Source: Stutzerimonas stutzeri
GTDB lineage: Bacteria; Pseudomonadota; Gammaproteobacteria; Pseudomonadales; Pseudomonadaceae
Length of the DNA stretch: 64,000 bases
Direction of reading: 5' to 3'
Assembly: GCA_002387205.1 (NCBI GenBank)
Contig: DGLA01000016.1
Coordinates: 124,001-188,000, forward strand
In this document: piece by piece, positions 42,950 to 52,182 of the stretch
Layout: the number at the start of each line of letters is the position of its first letter
Numbering within the stretch: the first letter of the stretch is position 1
Notes under the pieces: generated by a model
Databases searched by the model: none
Told to the model about the DNA's origin: nothing
Seen by the model: the letters and a program-made list of their open reading frames with translations, nothing else
Program-made: the position numbers and the translations under genes

Positions 42950-43651
42950 TCAGAACAAGGTGCCCTGGTCCTGGCGTCGACGACTCGCGTCGAGCCGTTG
43001 GCGAAAACGGTTGCGGTATTCGATGGCCAGGGGCCGCAAATCGACCAGCCAGGCGAGTTGGTCATCGCTGAGAGTGTTATCTGTGAAGCTGCGCCAAACG
43101 CGCAGTACGCTTGCTGCAGGGCAGGAGCGCTCGATCAGCTGTAGCTCATGGCCTGGTTCAACCGCGCCCGGCTCTAGGGTTCGGTACAACCATCCGGTTC
43201 TGCCGCTCTGTGCCATTTGCCGGGCCAGCCCACGGGCGTCATGACGGCGGTCCAGATTGCTGCAAGGCGAGCGGGGCTGGCTCACCTCGATCACAGCATC
43301 GCCCCAGCGGAAACGGTCGCCGATACATACCTGCCGCTCGTCCAGCCCCTGGGTGGACAGGTTTTCACCAAACGCGGCGGGGCCGATGGTGGCTAGGTGC
43401 GGGTAAAGGTTGCGCCAGCGACGGTAATGTTCGGCCGGGTAATGGCAAAGGCTGCGATCGGGGCCGCCATGGAAGCGGCGGTCGGCGACCCGGTCACCCT
43501 TCAGACCGTCGTAATCGAGCCAGACAGTAGCTGCTGCAAGGTGTTTGTCGATGGCAGACGGCTTGTCTGTCCCCGGTAAACGAAGGAGCTGATCCCGTAG
43601 AAAGGGGCCATCGATCGGCCATCGCGTGAACCTTTCCTGGTTGGGAGGCAT
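42950..43651 (-). CDS. MOSC domain protein (YiiM-like)
   Basis: The product is 233 aa from ATG 43651 (MPPNQERFTRWPIDGP). The MOSC beta-barrel pattern is clear: GLKGDRVADRRFHGGPDRSLCHY, FGENLSTQGLDERQVCIGDRFRWG, and the conserved cysteine region SQPRSPCSNLDRR, which in this family serves the molybdenum cofactor. A C-terminal YiiM-type extension follows. E. coli YiiM reduces hydroxylated bases such as 6-hydroxylaminopurine. It lies 16 bases after the 62-aa gene, so both are probably cotranscribed. The long upstream frame (to 43828) overlaps that gene and is rejected. Confidence 0.88.
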   Translation of the reverse strand: MPPNQERFTRWPIDGPFLRDQLLRLPGTDKPSAIDKHLAAATVWLDYDGLKGDRVADRRFHGGPDRSLCHYPAEHYRRWRNLYPHLATIGPAAFGENLSTQGLDERQVCIGDRFRWGDAVIEVSQPRSPCSNLDRRHDARGLARQMAQSGRTGWLYRTLEPGAVEPGHELQLIERSCPAASVLRVWRSFTDNTLSDDQLAWLVDLRPLAIEYRNRFRQRLDASRRRQDQGTLF

Positions 43652-43667
43652 AGAAAGCAAGCCGTGC

Positions 43668-43856
43668 TCAGCCTTCGTTGAGCCGGGCGAGCTCGCGGCG
43701 GACCATGGCTGCGTACTCCGGCGGCTTGAGCTGGTACAGCTCGGTCGCGACCCAGGCCAACCAGCGCGGGCCCAGCGTTGAGCGCTGTTCGGAAAGGCGC
43801 TGCGCTTCTGCTTTCGCGCGCTCGGCATGCTGCTGGTGAAATTCCGACCGGCTCAT
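43668..43856 (-). CDS. Small conserved hypothetical protein (62 aa)
   Basis: The product is a 62-aa helical, charged protein (SRSEFHQQHAERAKAEAQRL at the start, YAAMVRRELARLNEG at the end) with a central WLAWVATELYQL. The GGGGACC ribosome site is correctly spaced and the amino-acid composition is protein-like. It precedes the MOSC gene and may be coupled to it. Family and function not recognised. Confidence 0.65.
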   Translation of the reverse strand: MSRSEFHQQHAERAKAEAQRLSEQRSTLGPRWLAWVATELYQLKPPEYAAMVRRELARLNEG

Positions 43857-43922
43857 TTTGGGGTCCCCGTTTAGCGAGCGGGAATTCTAAACGACAACGG
43901 AGCCGGGGGGGCGGCCCGCTGC

Positions 43923-43951
43923 TTGGTAAAGCCGCTGTACCGCGCTAGGCT
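43923..43951 (+). promoter_or_regulatory. Candidate promoter for dgt
   Basis: TTGGTA (43923-43928), 17 bases, TAGGCT (43946-43951) lies 30 bases upstream of the dGTPase start. Each hexamer matches the sigma-70 consensus at four of six positions. Confidence 0.45.
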
Positions 43952-43981
43952 CGCGGTTCCTGAGATAGACGAGAGTGCGCC

Positions 43982-45478
43982 ATGCCGGGATCAGTGAACT
44001 TCAAGGACAAGATATCCCGTCAGCGACCCTATGGACGCGTCGACTCGGCCCCCAGGGCCTTGGACGGTGACTTGTCGCTGATTATCGATCAGCTTGAAAG
44101 TGACCGGGGCCGCATCATCAACTCCGCCGCGGTTCGGCGTCTTCAGCAAAAAACCCAGGTTTTCCCTCTTGAGCGTAATGCAGCGGTTCGCAGCCGGCTG
44201 ACGCACTCACTCGAGGTCCAGCAGACCGGACGCTTCATTGTCCGCACACTGTACAAGCAGCTGGGTGACAAGGCGGCACGCTACGGGCTGGACGGGCTGC
44301 AAGGGGCCTTGGAGAGCCTGGTGGAGATGACGTGCCTGATGCATGACATTGGCAATCCACCCTTCGGGCACTTCGGTGAGTTCGCCATTGGCGAGTGGTT
44401 CACGCGGCATCTGGACACACTGTTCGACGCGGCCGTGCCAGACGGGCAGGGTGATGCCGAACTGCGCCTGCGCATGCTGCGTGACCTGGAGCACTTCGAA
44501 GGCAATGCCCAGGCGATCCGGCTGGTGGTGAGCCTGTTGCGTCTCAACCTGACATATACGCAGACAGCCGGTCTGCTCAAGTACGTGCGCGCCGCCTACG
44601 CACCAAAGCCGGCCAAGGGGACGCCCGGCGCCTATCTGCTGAAGAAGCCCGGGTTCTATCTTGCGGAGGAACCTTTTGTCGCTGATCTCCGGGCTGCGCT
44701 AGGCCTGCAGCCCGGCACCCGCCATCCGGTGGCCTACATCATGGAAGCGGCTGACGATATCGCCTACTGCCTGGCCGATATCGAAGACTCGGTGGAAAAA
44801 GGCATCTTCACCATCGACCAGCTGGCGCAGCTGCTGGTCAGCCGATTTGCCGAGCACGGCTCTCCCGACGAACCGATTGGCCCCACCGATCGCAGCTTTC
44901 GCAGCATGGTCGAGTATGCCCGGTCCCGTGCGCAGAACGAGCCGATCAACAAAGTGGGTGAATTTTTCATCTGGTTGCGGGTGAACATGGTTCATCCGTT
45001 GGTGCAGCATGCGGCGGCGCAGTTCATCGAACATATCGAAGCGGTCTACCACGGCACCCTGGACCGCGCATTGCTGGAGGACGCCAGCTTGCCCAACGCC
45101 ATCGTGCAGACGTTCAAGGATGTCGCGATGGACCGCGTGTTTTGCCACCGCGAGGTGGAAACGCTGCAATTACAGGGATACCGAATCCTGCAGGGCCTGC
45201 TCGATGCCTACGCACCGTTGCTGGTGGTGACGCCGCAAACCTTCCAGGCGCTTACGGAAGGCACCTGCCGGCGTGAGCCCTGTCTGCAGATGCTTGCCCG
45301 CCGTTTGCCCAGCCAGCTGATCAAGGCTTATCACGAGGCTCTGAAGGCGCACCTTCAGGGAGCCCCGGACTGGCCGTTGTGGGAGTTCTACTACCGCTGC
45401 CGGATGTTGCAGGACTTCGTCAGCGGCATGACCGATCAGCTGGCCCAGGACGAATACCAGACGCTGTCTGCCTTGTAG
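43982..45478 (+). CDS. dgt: Deoxyguanosinetriphosphate triphosphohydrolase
   Basis: The product is 498 aa, close to E. coli Dgt. The HD-domain residues are visible: the first histidine in SRLTHSLEVQQ, the HD pair in CLMHDIGNPPFGHFGE, and a distal aspartate in MEAADDIAYCLADIED. The enzyme hydrolyses dGTP to deoxyguanosine and tripolyphosphate, controlling the dNTP pool. The central segment LEHFEGNAQAIRLV is diagnostic for the family. It is transcribed away from the small 62-aa gene and seems monocistronic. Confidence 0.95.
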   Translation: MPGSVNFKDKISRQRPYGRVDSAPRALDGDLSLIIDQLESDRGRIINSAAVRRLQQKTQVFPLERNAAVRSRLTHSLEVQQTGRFIVRTLYKQLGDKAARYGLDGLQGALESLVEMTCLMHDIGNPPFGHFGEFAIGEWFTRHLDTLFDAAVPDGQGDAELRLRMLRDLEHFEGNAQAIRLVVSLLRLNLTYTQTAGLLKYVRAAYAPKPAKGTPGAYLLKKPGFYLAEEPFVADLRAALGLQPGTRHPVAYIMEAADDIAYCLADIEDSVEKGIFTIDQLAQLLVSRFAEHGSPDEPIGPTDRSFRSMVEYARSRAQNEPINKVGEFFIWLRVNMVHPLVQHAAAQFIEHIEAVYHGTLDRALLEDASLPNAIVQTFKDVAMDRVFCHREVETLQLQGYRILQGLLDAYAPLLVVTPQTFQALTEGTCRREPCLQMLARRLPSQLIKAYHEALKAHLQGAPDWPLWEFYYRCRMLQDFVSGMTDQLAQDEYQTLSAL

Positions 45479-45815
45479 TTCCATTTCAGTCCGCTTAGCT
45501 GTCGCCATTCCGCTTGGAGGCAGGACTTGCTGCGCCACTTTGGTACGTTATCGCCGCTTCGCTGGTATAGCCCTTGCATTGGTCTGGTGCGGCTCTATCG
45601 CCTGCAGCCCCCAAATGGCGCAGGAAGACAGCCTGGCTAACACGCGCAGTTCTCGTAACCCTTTGATGAACAAGGTTTAACGGAGAGAACTCGAGCTGCT
45701 CTGGTTAGCCCTCGTCGTAAGTGAACGCAAGCCAATTCAAAAGCGTGACGCAATTTGGTGCGTTTAGTTGATAAGGCTTGCTGTTTTGGTGCGCTAACTC
45801 CACAGGACGCAGTAG
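45479..45815. other. Intergenic region upstream of the ammonium transporter
   Basis: The 337-base gap has two direct copies of TTGGTGC (45755-45761 and 45786-45792), 31 bases apart. These resemble half-sites of the NtrC consensus (GCACC...GGTGC). I could not find a convincing sigma-54 -24/-12 element between them and the start. A short frame from TTG 45540 to TAA 45680 would encode 46 residues with a hydrophobic stretch and a cysteine (WCGSIACSPQ), possibly a mini-lipoprotein, but it lacks a well-placed ribosome site. Confidence 0.35.
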
Positions 45816-47025
45816 ATGGATAATCCAAGCAGTGCGGTTGAAGTTCTGGTTCACGGGGCCAATACCCTGTTCATTCTGATGGGCGCCGTCATGGTGCTGG
45901 CGATGCACGCCGGTTTTGCCTTTCTGGAGGTCGGTACTGTACGCCTGAAGAATCAGGTCAATGCGCTGTCGAAAATCATCGCTGACTTTGCGGTATCCAC
46001 GTTGGCGTACTTTTTCATCGGCTACTGGGTTGCCTATGGCGTCACCTTCCTCCAGCCGGCCGATCAGCTGATTGCCGAAAATGGTTACTCGCTGGTCAAG
46101 TTCTTCTTTCTGCTGACGTTCGCGGCCGCGATTCCTGCGATCATCTCCGGGGGTATTGCCGAGCGCGCCAAATTCGGGCCGCAGCTGCGCGCGACTCTGC
46201 TGATCGTTGCCTTCATCTACCCGTTCTTCGAAGGTCTGATGTGGAACGGCAATCTCGGCCTTCAGGCCTGGCTAGAAGCACAGTTCGGCGCTCCGTTTCA
46301 CGATTTCGCCGGCTCGGTGGTAGTGCACGGCATGGGTGGCTGGCTGGCGTTCGGCGCGGTGATTCTGCTCGGTCGGACGCAATGGCCGATATCGCGACGG
46401 CCGTCTGGTGGCCTTTGCGCCATCGAACATTCCATTCCTGGCGCTGGGGTCGTGGATTCTTATCGTCGGCTGGTTCGGCTTCAACGTGATGAGTGCCCAG
46501 ACCCTGGAAGAGGTCAGTGGGCTGGTGGCGATCAATTCGCTGATGGCGATGGTTGGCGGGACGGCTGCCGCCTGGGCGGTCGGCCGAAACGACCCTGGCT
46601 TCCTGCATAACGGGCCGTTGGCGGGGCTAGTGGCGGTCTGTGCCGGCTCGGATCTGATGCACCCGATCGGTGCGTTGGCCACGGGCGTTGTAGCCGGTGC
46701 GCTGTTTGTCTGGGCATTCACCGCGGCGCAGGCCAACTGGAAGATCGATGACGTGCTGGGTGTCTGGCCATTACACGGCCTATGTGGCGTCTGGGGCGGG
46801 CTGGCTTGTGGTGTGTTCGGCCAGCACGCGCTGGGTGGACTGGGTGGCGTCAGCCTCTTCAGCCAGCTGATCGGCAGCCTGCTGGGTGTGGTGGTTGCGC
46901 TGATGGGCGGATTCCTGGTCTACGGCCTGCTCAAGACGGTGGTGGGCATTCGCCTCAGCCAGGAGGAGGAATTCAATGGCGCGGACCTATCCATTCACCG
47001 CATCGGCGCATTGAGTCACGACTAA
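45816..47025 (+). pseudogene. Ammonium transporter (Amt family) interrupted by a frameshift
   Basis: Two overlapping frames together give one Amt protein of about 403 residues. The first frame runs from ATG 45816 with membrane segments and Amt motifs (MHAGFAFLEVGTVRLKN, ERAKFGPQLR, VHGMGGWLAFGAV) to about 46,373. The correct reading continues in the +1 frame from about 46,375 (GRNGRYRDGRLVAFAPSNIP, then LGSWILIVGWFGFNVMSAQ, VCAGSDLMHPIGALATGVVA, LCGVWGG) to the stop at 47,025. One extra C at about 46,374, or two missing bases, explains the shift. It is either a real inactivating mutation or a sequencing error. Both halves keep normal codon use, suggesting a recent event. Confidence 0.85.
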
Positions 47026-47070
47026 GCCCAACCGGTAAGCTTGGCCGCTACGCGCGGCCAGCATTTATCG

Positions 47071-47730
47071 TTACGGCAAGCCATCCTGAAACTGACGGCC
47101 TCCATAGGCGCGCATGAACAGCTCAATGCAGCTTTCGACATGCCGCCTCGCATCTTCCGCTTCCAGTTGGTCGACGTAGCCGATCAACAGGCGGAAATGG
47201 CCAGCACCCTTGATCAAGGTGCAGAAGTGTTCAGCCGCACGCATCGGCTCGGGGGTATTCAGCAGGCCACGATCGTTGGCATGGGCAAACATTTGCTGAA
47301 GGTCGACGAGCAGTAGCTGTGGGCCCACGTCAAAGAACATGCGTGACAGGGCCGGGTTCTGTGTCGCCATGGCCACCATCAAACGATGCAACCCAATCGA
47401 TTCGGGGCTGTTGACCAACTCCTGAAAGGCGCAGCCGATGTCGAGCAGCGCTTGCCCAATCGGGCGATCCCCATCCAGCAGGAACAGGCTGCGAGGCAGG
47501 CGTGTCTCGCAGATGGCCTTCACCGCCGCAGCAAACAGGGCTTCCTTGTCCTTGAAATGGCTGTACAGCGTGAGCTTGGAGACCCCGGCTTCTGCCGCGA
47601 TGGCCTCCATGCTGCTGCCTTCGTAGCCGTTGTTGAGAAACAGGTCTCGGGCTGCCGCGAGAATCGCCTCGCGCTTGGCTGGATCCTTCGGCCGGCCGGG
47701 GCCAGAGGAGATAGATAGGCTATCGGTCAT
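47071..47730 (-). CDS. TetR-family repressor (MexL-like)
   Basis: The product is 219 aa. The N-terminal helix-turn-helix (about 14-60: AKREAILAAARDLFLNNGYE, then SKLTLYSHFKDKEALF) is preceded by SGPGRPKDP, as in MexL-type regulators. The C-terminal ligand-binding domain is all-helical. It is divergent from the mexJ-like gene with exactly 94 bases between, which hold palindromes. By analogy with P. aeruginosa MexL it should repress the efflux operon and itself. Confidence 0.92.
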   Translation of the reverse strand: MTDSLSISSGPGRPKDPAKREAILAAARDLFLNNGYEGSSMEAIAAEAGVSKLTLYSHFKDKEALFAAAVKAICETRLPRSLFLLDGDRPIGQALLDIGCAFQELVNSPESIGLHRLMVAMATQNPALSRMFFDVGPQLLLVDLQQMFAHANDRGLLNTPEPMRAAEHFCTLIKGAGHFRLLIGYVDQLEAEDARRHVESCIELFMRAYGGRQFQDGLP

Positions 47731-47759
47731 GAGGTTTTTAATACTGGACTGGCTGGTTC

Positions 47760-47786
47760 GGTATTTTTACTATACCGCGCAGTATA
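47760..47786. promoter_or_regulatory. Palindromes in the TetR-mexJ intergenic region (candidate operator)
   Basis: Two overlapping dyads occupy the middle of the gap: GGTAT, 7 bases, ATACC (47760-47776), and the near-perfect 16-mer TATACCGCGCAGTATA (47771-47786, one mismatched pair). They are followed by AT-rich TAAGTATTAG that may include the efflux promoter -10. A TetR dimer bound here would block both divergent promoters. Confidence 0.6.
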
Positions 47787-47824
47787 AGTATTAGAACCCG
47801 CATCGCGACAGAGAGAGATCCGAC

Positions 47825-48922
47825 GTGTTCCGACATGCCTTGCCCTTCCTCGGTATCCTTGGTTTCGCCGTGCTTGCCGGTTGCGGCAACAGTGAGCCGG
47901 AACAAGTCTCGACACGTCCCGTGATGGTGGTCCAGCCACAAGCTGCCGGGGAAGCGTTCGAAAGCTATCCCGGAGAGGTTCACGCTCGTTACGAGCCCGA
48001 GCTGTCATTCCGGATTGGCGGCAAGGTAACCGAGCGAATGGTCGAAGCAGGCGAGCGGGTGCGCAAGGACCAGGCGCTGGCGAGCCTGGATCCCCGGGAC
48101 GTCAAACTGCAACTGGAGGGTATCCGCGCTCAGGTCGCTGCCGCCGAGGCCAACCTGCGCGTCGCCCGCGCCGAGCATGAGCGCTACAAGACGCTTATGG
48201 ATCGCCAGCTTGTCAGCCGCTCGCAGTTCGATACCTCGGAAAACGCCTATCGCTCGGCGCAGGCGCGCTTGCAGCAGGCTCGCGCCGAATATGATGTGGC
48301 AAGCAATCAGGTTGACTACGCCGTGTTGCGTGCGACCCGCGACGGCGTCATCGCCCAGCGGCGAGTCGAAGTCGGCCAGGTCGTTGCGCCAGGCCAGACG
48401 GCGTTCGTTCTGGCGGCCGATGGGGAGCGCGAGGTGTCGATAAACCTGCCGGAACAGGCGCTGGACCGCTATTCGGTGGGCCAGAAAGTGGAGGTGGAAA
48501 TCTGGTCGCATCCCGGCAAGCAGTATCCGGGACATATCCGCGAACTGTCCCCAGCGGCTGACCAGCAGTCACGTACCTATTCGGCACGGGTTGCCTTCGA
48601 TGACGCCGAGGTGCCCGCCGAGCTTGGCCAGAGTGCCCTGGTATCCATCCGCAACAATGGCGACATCCCGCTTGCCGTTCCCCTGTCCGCCATCACCGCT
48701 GAGCAGGGCGAGGCCTATGTCTGGCGGGTGAAAAGCGATGCCACACTCGAGCGCGTTCCTGTGCGCACCGGTGCCTATGGTGAATCGCTGGTACCTGTGC
48801 TTGATGGCCTGAATGCTGGTGACTGGGTGGTGCTGGCCGGCGTGCAGATGTTGCATCAGGGCCAGTCGGTCAGGGCGGTGGATCGCGACAACCGTCCGGT
48901 CGTCCTGGCAGCGCAGGAGTAA
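47825..48922 (+). CDS. mexJ: RND efflux periplasmic adaptor (MexJ-like)
   Basis: The product is 365 aa from GTG 47825. It has a lipoprotein signal (LAGC; mature N-terminal Cys at about residue 20), so it is anchored to the inner-membrane outer face. The order is barrel-sandwich half (LSFRIGGKVTERMVEAGERV), an alpha-hairpin coiled coil (about 90-145), the second lipoyl half (YAVLRATRDGVIAQRRVEVG), beta-barrel and membrane-proximal domains. The next gene is the RND pump, five bases away. The symbol is assigned by synteny with mexL-mexJ-mexK. No outer-membrane channel gene is adjacent, as in P. aeruginosa, where OprM is shared. Confidence 0.9.
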   Translation: MFRHALPFLGILGFAVLAGCGNSEPEQVSTRPVMVVQPQAAGEAFESYPGEVHARYEPELSFRIGGKVTERMVEAGERVRKDQALASLDPRDVKLQLEGIRAQVAAAEANLRVARAEHERYKTLMDRQLVSRSQFDTSENAYRSAQARLQQARAEYDVASNQVDYAVLRATRDGVIAQRRVEVGQVVAPGQTAFVLAADGEREVSINLPEQALDRYSVGQKVEVEIWSHPGKQYPGHIRELSPAADQQSRTYSARVAFDDAEVPAELGQSALVSIRNNGDIPLAVPLSAITAEQGEAYVWRVKSDATLERVPVRTGAYGESLVPVLDGLNAGDWVVLAGVQMLHQGQSVRAVDRDNRPVVLAAQE

Positions 48923-48927
48923 CCACG

Positions 48928-51900
48928 ATGCGCTTCAACCTTTCCGCCTGGGCGCTGGGCAATCGGCAGATCGTGGTTTATCTGATGCTGCTGATGGCTA
49001 TCGTGGGAGCCTTGTCCTACAGCAAGCTCGGCCAGAGCGAGGACCCACCCTTTACTTTCAAGGCGATGGTGATCCAGACGCAGTGGCCTGGCGCTACCGC
49101 CGAAGAGGTCTCGCGTCAGGTCACCGAGCGCATCGAAAAGAAGCTGATGGAGACCGGTGAATACGAGCGCATCGTTTCGTTCTCGCGGCCGGGCGAGTCG
49201 AACGTCACCTTCATGGCCCGTGACTCGCTGCGGTCCGAGCAGATTCCAGACCTCTGGTATCAGATCCGCAAAAAGATCGGAGACATCCGACACGCCTTGC
49301 CCGCCGGGGTGCAGGGCCCGTTCTTCAACGACGAGTTCGGTACCACCTTCGGCAACATCTACGCGCTGACCGGCAAGGGCTTCGATTATGCCGTGCTCAA
49401 GGATTACGCCGATCGCATCCAGCTCCAGCTGCAGCGTGTAAGGAATGTCGGCAAGGTCGAACTGATCGGTTTGCAGGACGAAAAGATCTGGATCGAACTT
49501 TCCAACGTCAAGCTGGCCACGCTGGGTGTGCCGCTGGAAGCCGTCAAGCAGGCATTGGAAGCGCAGAACACCGTGATGTCGGCGGGCTTCGTCGAAACGC
49601 CCAGCGACCGCGTTCAATTGCGCGTGACCGGCAGCTTCGAGACAGTGAAGGAAATCCGAAACTTCCCCATCCGCGTGGCTGGCAGCACTTTCCGCATCGG
49701 CGACGTTGCCGAGGTCTATCGTGGCTTCAACGACCCGCCCGCGCCGCGCATGCGCTTCATGGGTGAACCGGCAATCGGGCTTGCCGTGTCGATGAAGGAG
49801 GGGGGCGACATCCTCGTGCTGGGCGAAGCGCTGCAAGAAGAGTTCGCGCGCCTTCAGCGGGAGCTGCCTGCGGGCATGGAGCTGCGCAAGGTGTCCGACC
49901 AGCCAGCCGCTGTGAAGACCGGGGTGGGCGAGTTTGTACGGGTGCTGATCGAGGCTCTGGTAATCGTTCTGCTGGTGAGTTTCTTCTCGCTGGGCGTGCG
50001 CACCGGTCTGGTCGTGGCGCTGTCGATTCCGCTGGTGCTGGCCATGACCTTTGCAGCGATGAACTACCTGGACATCGGCTTGCACAAGATTTCGCTGGGC
50101 GCGCTGGTACTGGCACTGGGGCTGATGGTGGACGACGCGATCATTGCCGTGGAGATGATGGCGATCAAGATGGAGCAGGGCTTCGACCGGCTAAAGGCGG
50201 CGAGTTATGCCTGGACCAGCACGGCCTTCCCGATGCTCACCGGTACGCTGATTACCGCAGCAGGTTTTCTGCCAATTGCCACTGCACAGTCCAGCACCGG
50301 CGAATACACCCGCTCCATCTTCCAGGTAGTGACCATCGCCCTGATCGCGTCATGGATTGCGGCCGTGGTGTTCGTACCGCTGCTCGGCGAGAAGCTGCTG
50401 CCGGACCTGGCCAAGCGTCACGCCGCCAAACACGGTGGCAGCGATCAGGGCCATGACCCTTACTCGACACCCTTCTACCAGCGGGTACGGCGGGTGATCC
50501 AATTCTGTGTACGCCGCCGCAAGACGGTCATCATCCTGACGTTACTGCTCTTCATAGGCGCGATAGGCTTGTTTCGAATCGTGCCGCAGCAGTTCTTTCC
50601 TGCCTCGGGCCGGCTCGAGCTGATGGTTGACCTGAAGCTGGCCGAAGGCGCATCGCTCAAGGCCACCGAAGCCGAGGTGCATCGCCTCGAGGAAATGCTC
50701 AAGGACCGTGCGGGGATAGACAATTACGTGGCATACGTGGGCAATGGTTCACCACGGTTCTACCTGCCGCTGGATCAGCAGTTGCCGGCGACCAGCTTCG
50801 CGCAGATCGTGGTGTTGGCAGAGAGCATCGAGCAGCGAGAAGCGTTGCGCGGCTGGCTGATCGACCGTCTGCGAGAGGATTTCCCGACCCTGCGTGGTCG
50901 TGTCAGCCGGCTGGAAAACGGCCCGCCGGTGGGCTATCCGGTTCAGTTTCGGGTGACCGGCGAGCACATCGACGTGGTGCGCAAACTGGCACGCCAGGTG
51001 GCGGCAAAGGTGCGTGAAAACCCCTATGTCGCAAACGTACACCTCGACTGGCAGGAACCGAGCAAGGTGGTCTGGCTGAATGTGGATCAGGATCGCGCCC
51101 GTGCGTTGGGCGTGAGCACGGTCGAGCTGTCGGGCTTCCTCAAGCGCACCTTCACCGGTACCACCGCAAGCCAGTTTCGTGAGGACAATGAGCTCATCGA
51201 GATCCTGATTCGCGGTACCGTTCGTGAGCGCGAGGCGCTATCGATGCTACCCAGTCTGGCCATTCCCACTGCAAGCGGTCGCAGTGTGCCCTTGTCGCAG
51301 GTCGCGACGCTGGAATATGGCTTCGAAGAGGGGGTGATCTGGCATCGAAATCGCTTGCCGACCGTGACCGTTCGCGCCGATATCTACGGTGACCAGCAGC
51401 CCGCCTCGCTGGTCCAGCAGATCGAACCGAGCCTGGTGGAGATCCGCGACTCGCTGCCTGGCGGGTACCTGCTCGAAGTCGGTGGAACTGTCGAGGACTC
51501 CAGCCGTGGCCAGGCATCGGTGAACGCTGGCATGCCGTTGTTCGTGATCGTCGTGGTGAGCCTGCTGATGCTGCAGCTCAAGAGCTTCTCGCGCTCGGCC
51601 ATGGTGTTCCTCACCGCTCCGCTGGGGCTGATCGGCGTTGCCCTGTTCCTGTTGTTGTTCGGCAAGCCGTTCGGCTTCGTGGCGATGCTTGGCACCATCG
51701 CGCTGTCCGGCATGATCATGCGTAACTCGGTGATCCTCGTGGACCAGATCGAGCAGGATATCGGCGCCGGGCAGGATCGCTTCAATGCAATCATCGATGC
51801 GACAGTGCGGCGCTTCCGGCCAATCGTGCTGACTGCCCTGGCATCCGTGCTGGCGATGATCCCCCTGTCACGCAGCGTGTTCTTCGGCCCAATGGCGGTG

Positions 51901-52002
51901 GCCATCATGGGCGGCTTGATTGTCGCGACTGCGCTAACCCTGCTGTTCCTGCCAGCGCTTTACGCTGCCTGGTTCAGGGTCAGGGAAACGCCTCAGGGCT
52001 GA
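48928..52002 (+). CDS. mexK: RND efflux transporter permease (MexK-like)
   Basis: The product is a 1024-aa inner-membrane pump with 12 membrane segments and two large periplasmic loops. It starts MRFNLSAWALGNRQIVVYLM. The proton-relay aspartates are in helix 4 (LALGLMVDDAIIAVEMMAIK), and the segment MIMRNSVILVDQIEQDI in the second half is typical. It belongs to the HAE-RND class. MexK in P. aeruginosa exports erythromycin, tetracycline and triclosan; the range here is not predictable. It is cotranscribed with the adaptor. Confidence 0.93.
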   Translation: MRFNLSAWALGNRQIVVYLMLLMAIVGALSYSKLGQSEDPPFTFKAMVIQTQWPGATAEEVSRQVTERIEKKLMETGEYERIVSFSRPGESNVTFMARDSLRSEQIPDLWYQIRKKIGDIRHALPAGVQGPFFNDEFGTTFGNIYALTGKGFDYAVLKDYADRIQLQLQRVRNVGKVELIGLQDEKIWIELSNVKLATLGVPLEAVKQALEAQNTVMSAGFVETPSDRVQLRVTGSFETVKEIRNFPIRVAGSTFRIGDVAEVYRGFNDPPAPRMRFMGEPAIGLAVSMKEGGDILVLGEALQEEFARLQRELPAGMELRKVSDQPAAVKTGVGEFVRVLIEALVIVLLVSFFSLGVRTGLVVALSIPLVLAMTFAAMNYLDIGLHKISLGALVLALGLMVDDAIIAVEMMAIKMEQGFDRLKAASYAWTSTAFPMLTGTLITAAGFLPIATAQSSTGEYTRSIFQVVTIALIASWIAAVVFVPLLGEKLLPDLAKRHAAKHGGSDQGHDPYSTPFYQRVRRVIQFCVRRRKTVIILTLLLFIGAIGLFRIVPQQFFPASGRLELMVDLKLAEGASLKATEAEVHRLEEMLKDRAGIDNYVAYVGNGSPRFYLPLDQQLPATSFAQIVVLAESIEQREALRGWLIDRLREDFPTLRGRVSRLENGPPVGYPVQFRVTGEHIDVVRKLARQVAAKVRENPYVANVHLDWQEPSKVVWLNVDQDRARALGVSTVELSGFLKRTFTGTTASQFREDNELIEILIRGTVREREALSMLPSLAIPTASGRSVPLSQVATLEYGFEEGVIWHRNRLPTVTVRADIYGDQQPASLVQQIEPSLVEIRDSLPGGYLLEVGGTVEDSSRGQASVNAGMPLFVIVVVSLLMLQLKSFSRSAMVFLTAPLGLIGVALFLLLFGKPFGFVAMLGTIALSGMIMRNSVILVDQIEQDIGAGQDRFNAIIDATVRRFRPIVLTALASVLAMIPLSRSVFFGPMAVAIMGGLIVATALTLLFLPALYAAWFRVRETPQG

Positions 52003-52182
52003 AGCTGTCGGCGTGCAGCGCCTGGCCAGCCATTGCTTAGATTGCAAAGGCCGCCGAGGTAACGCCGCGGCCATTCTCAGCGCACAAAAGGGCGTCTCCG
52101 TTCGTCTACTTGGGGACACCGGGCGAACCGCCGCACGCTAAGCTTAAGCCTGTTAATCCTCAAGGAAGCCAGGCCGGAATAT

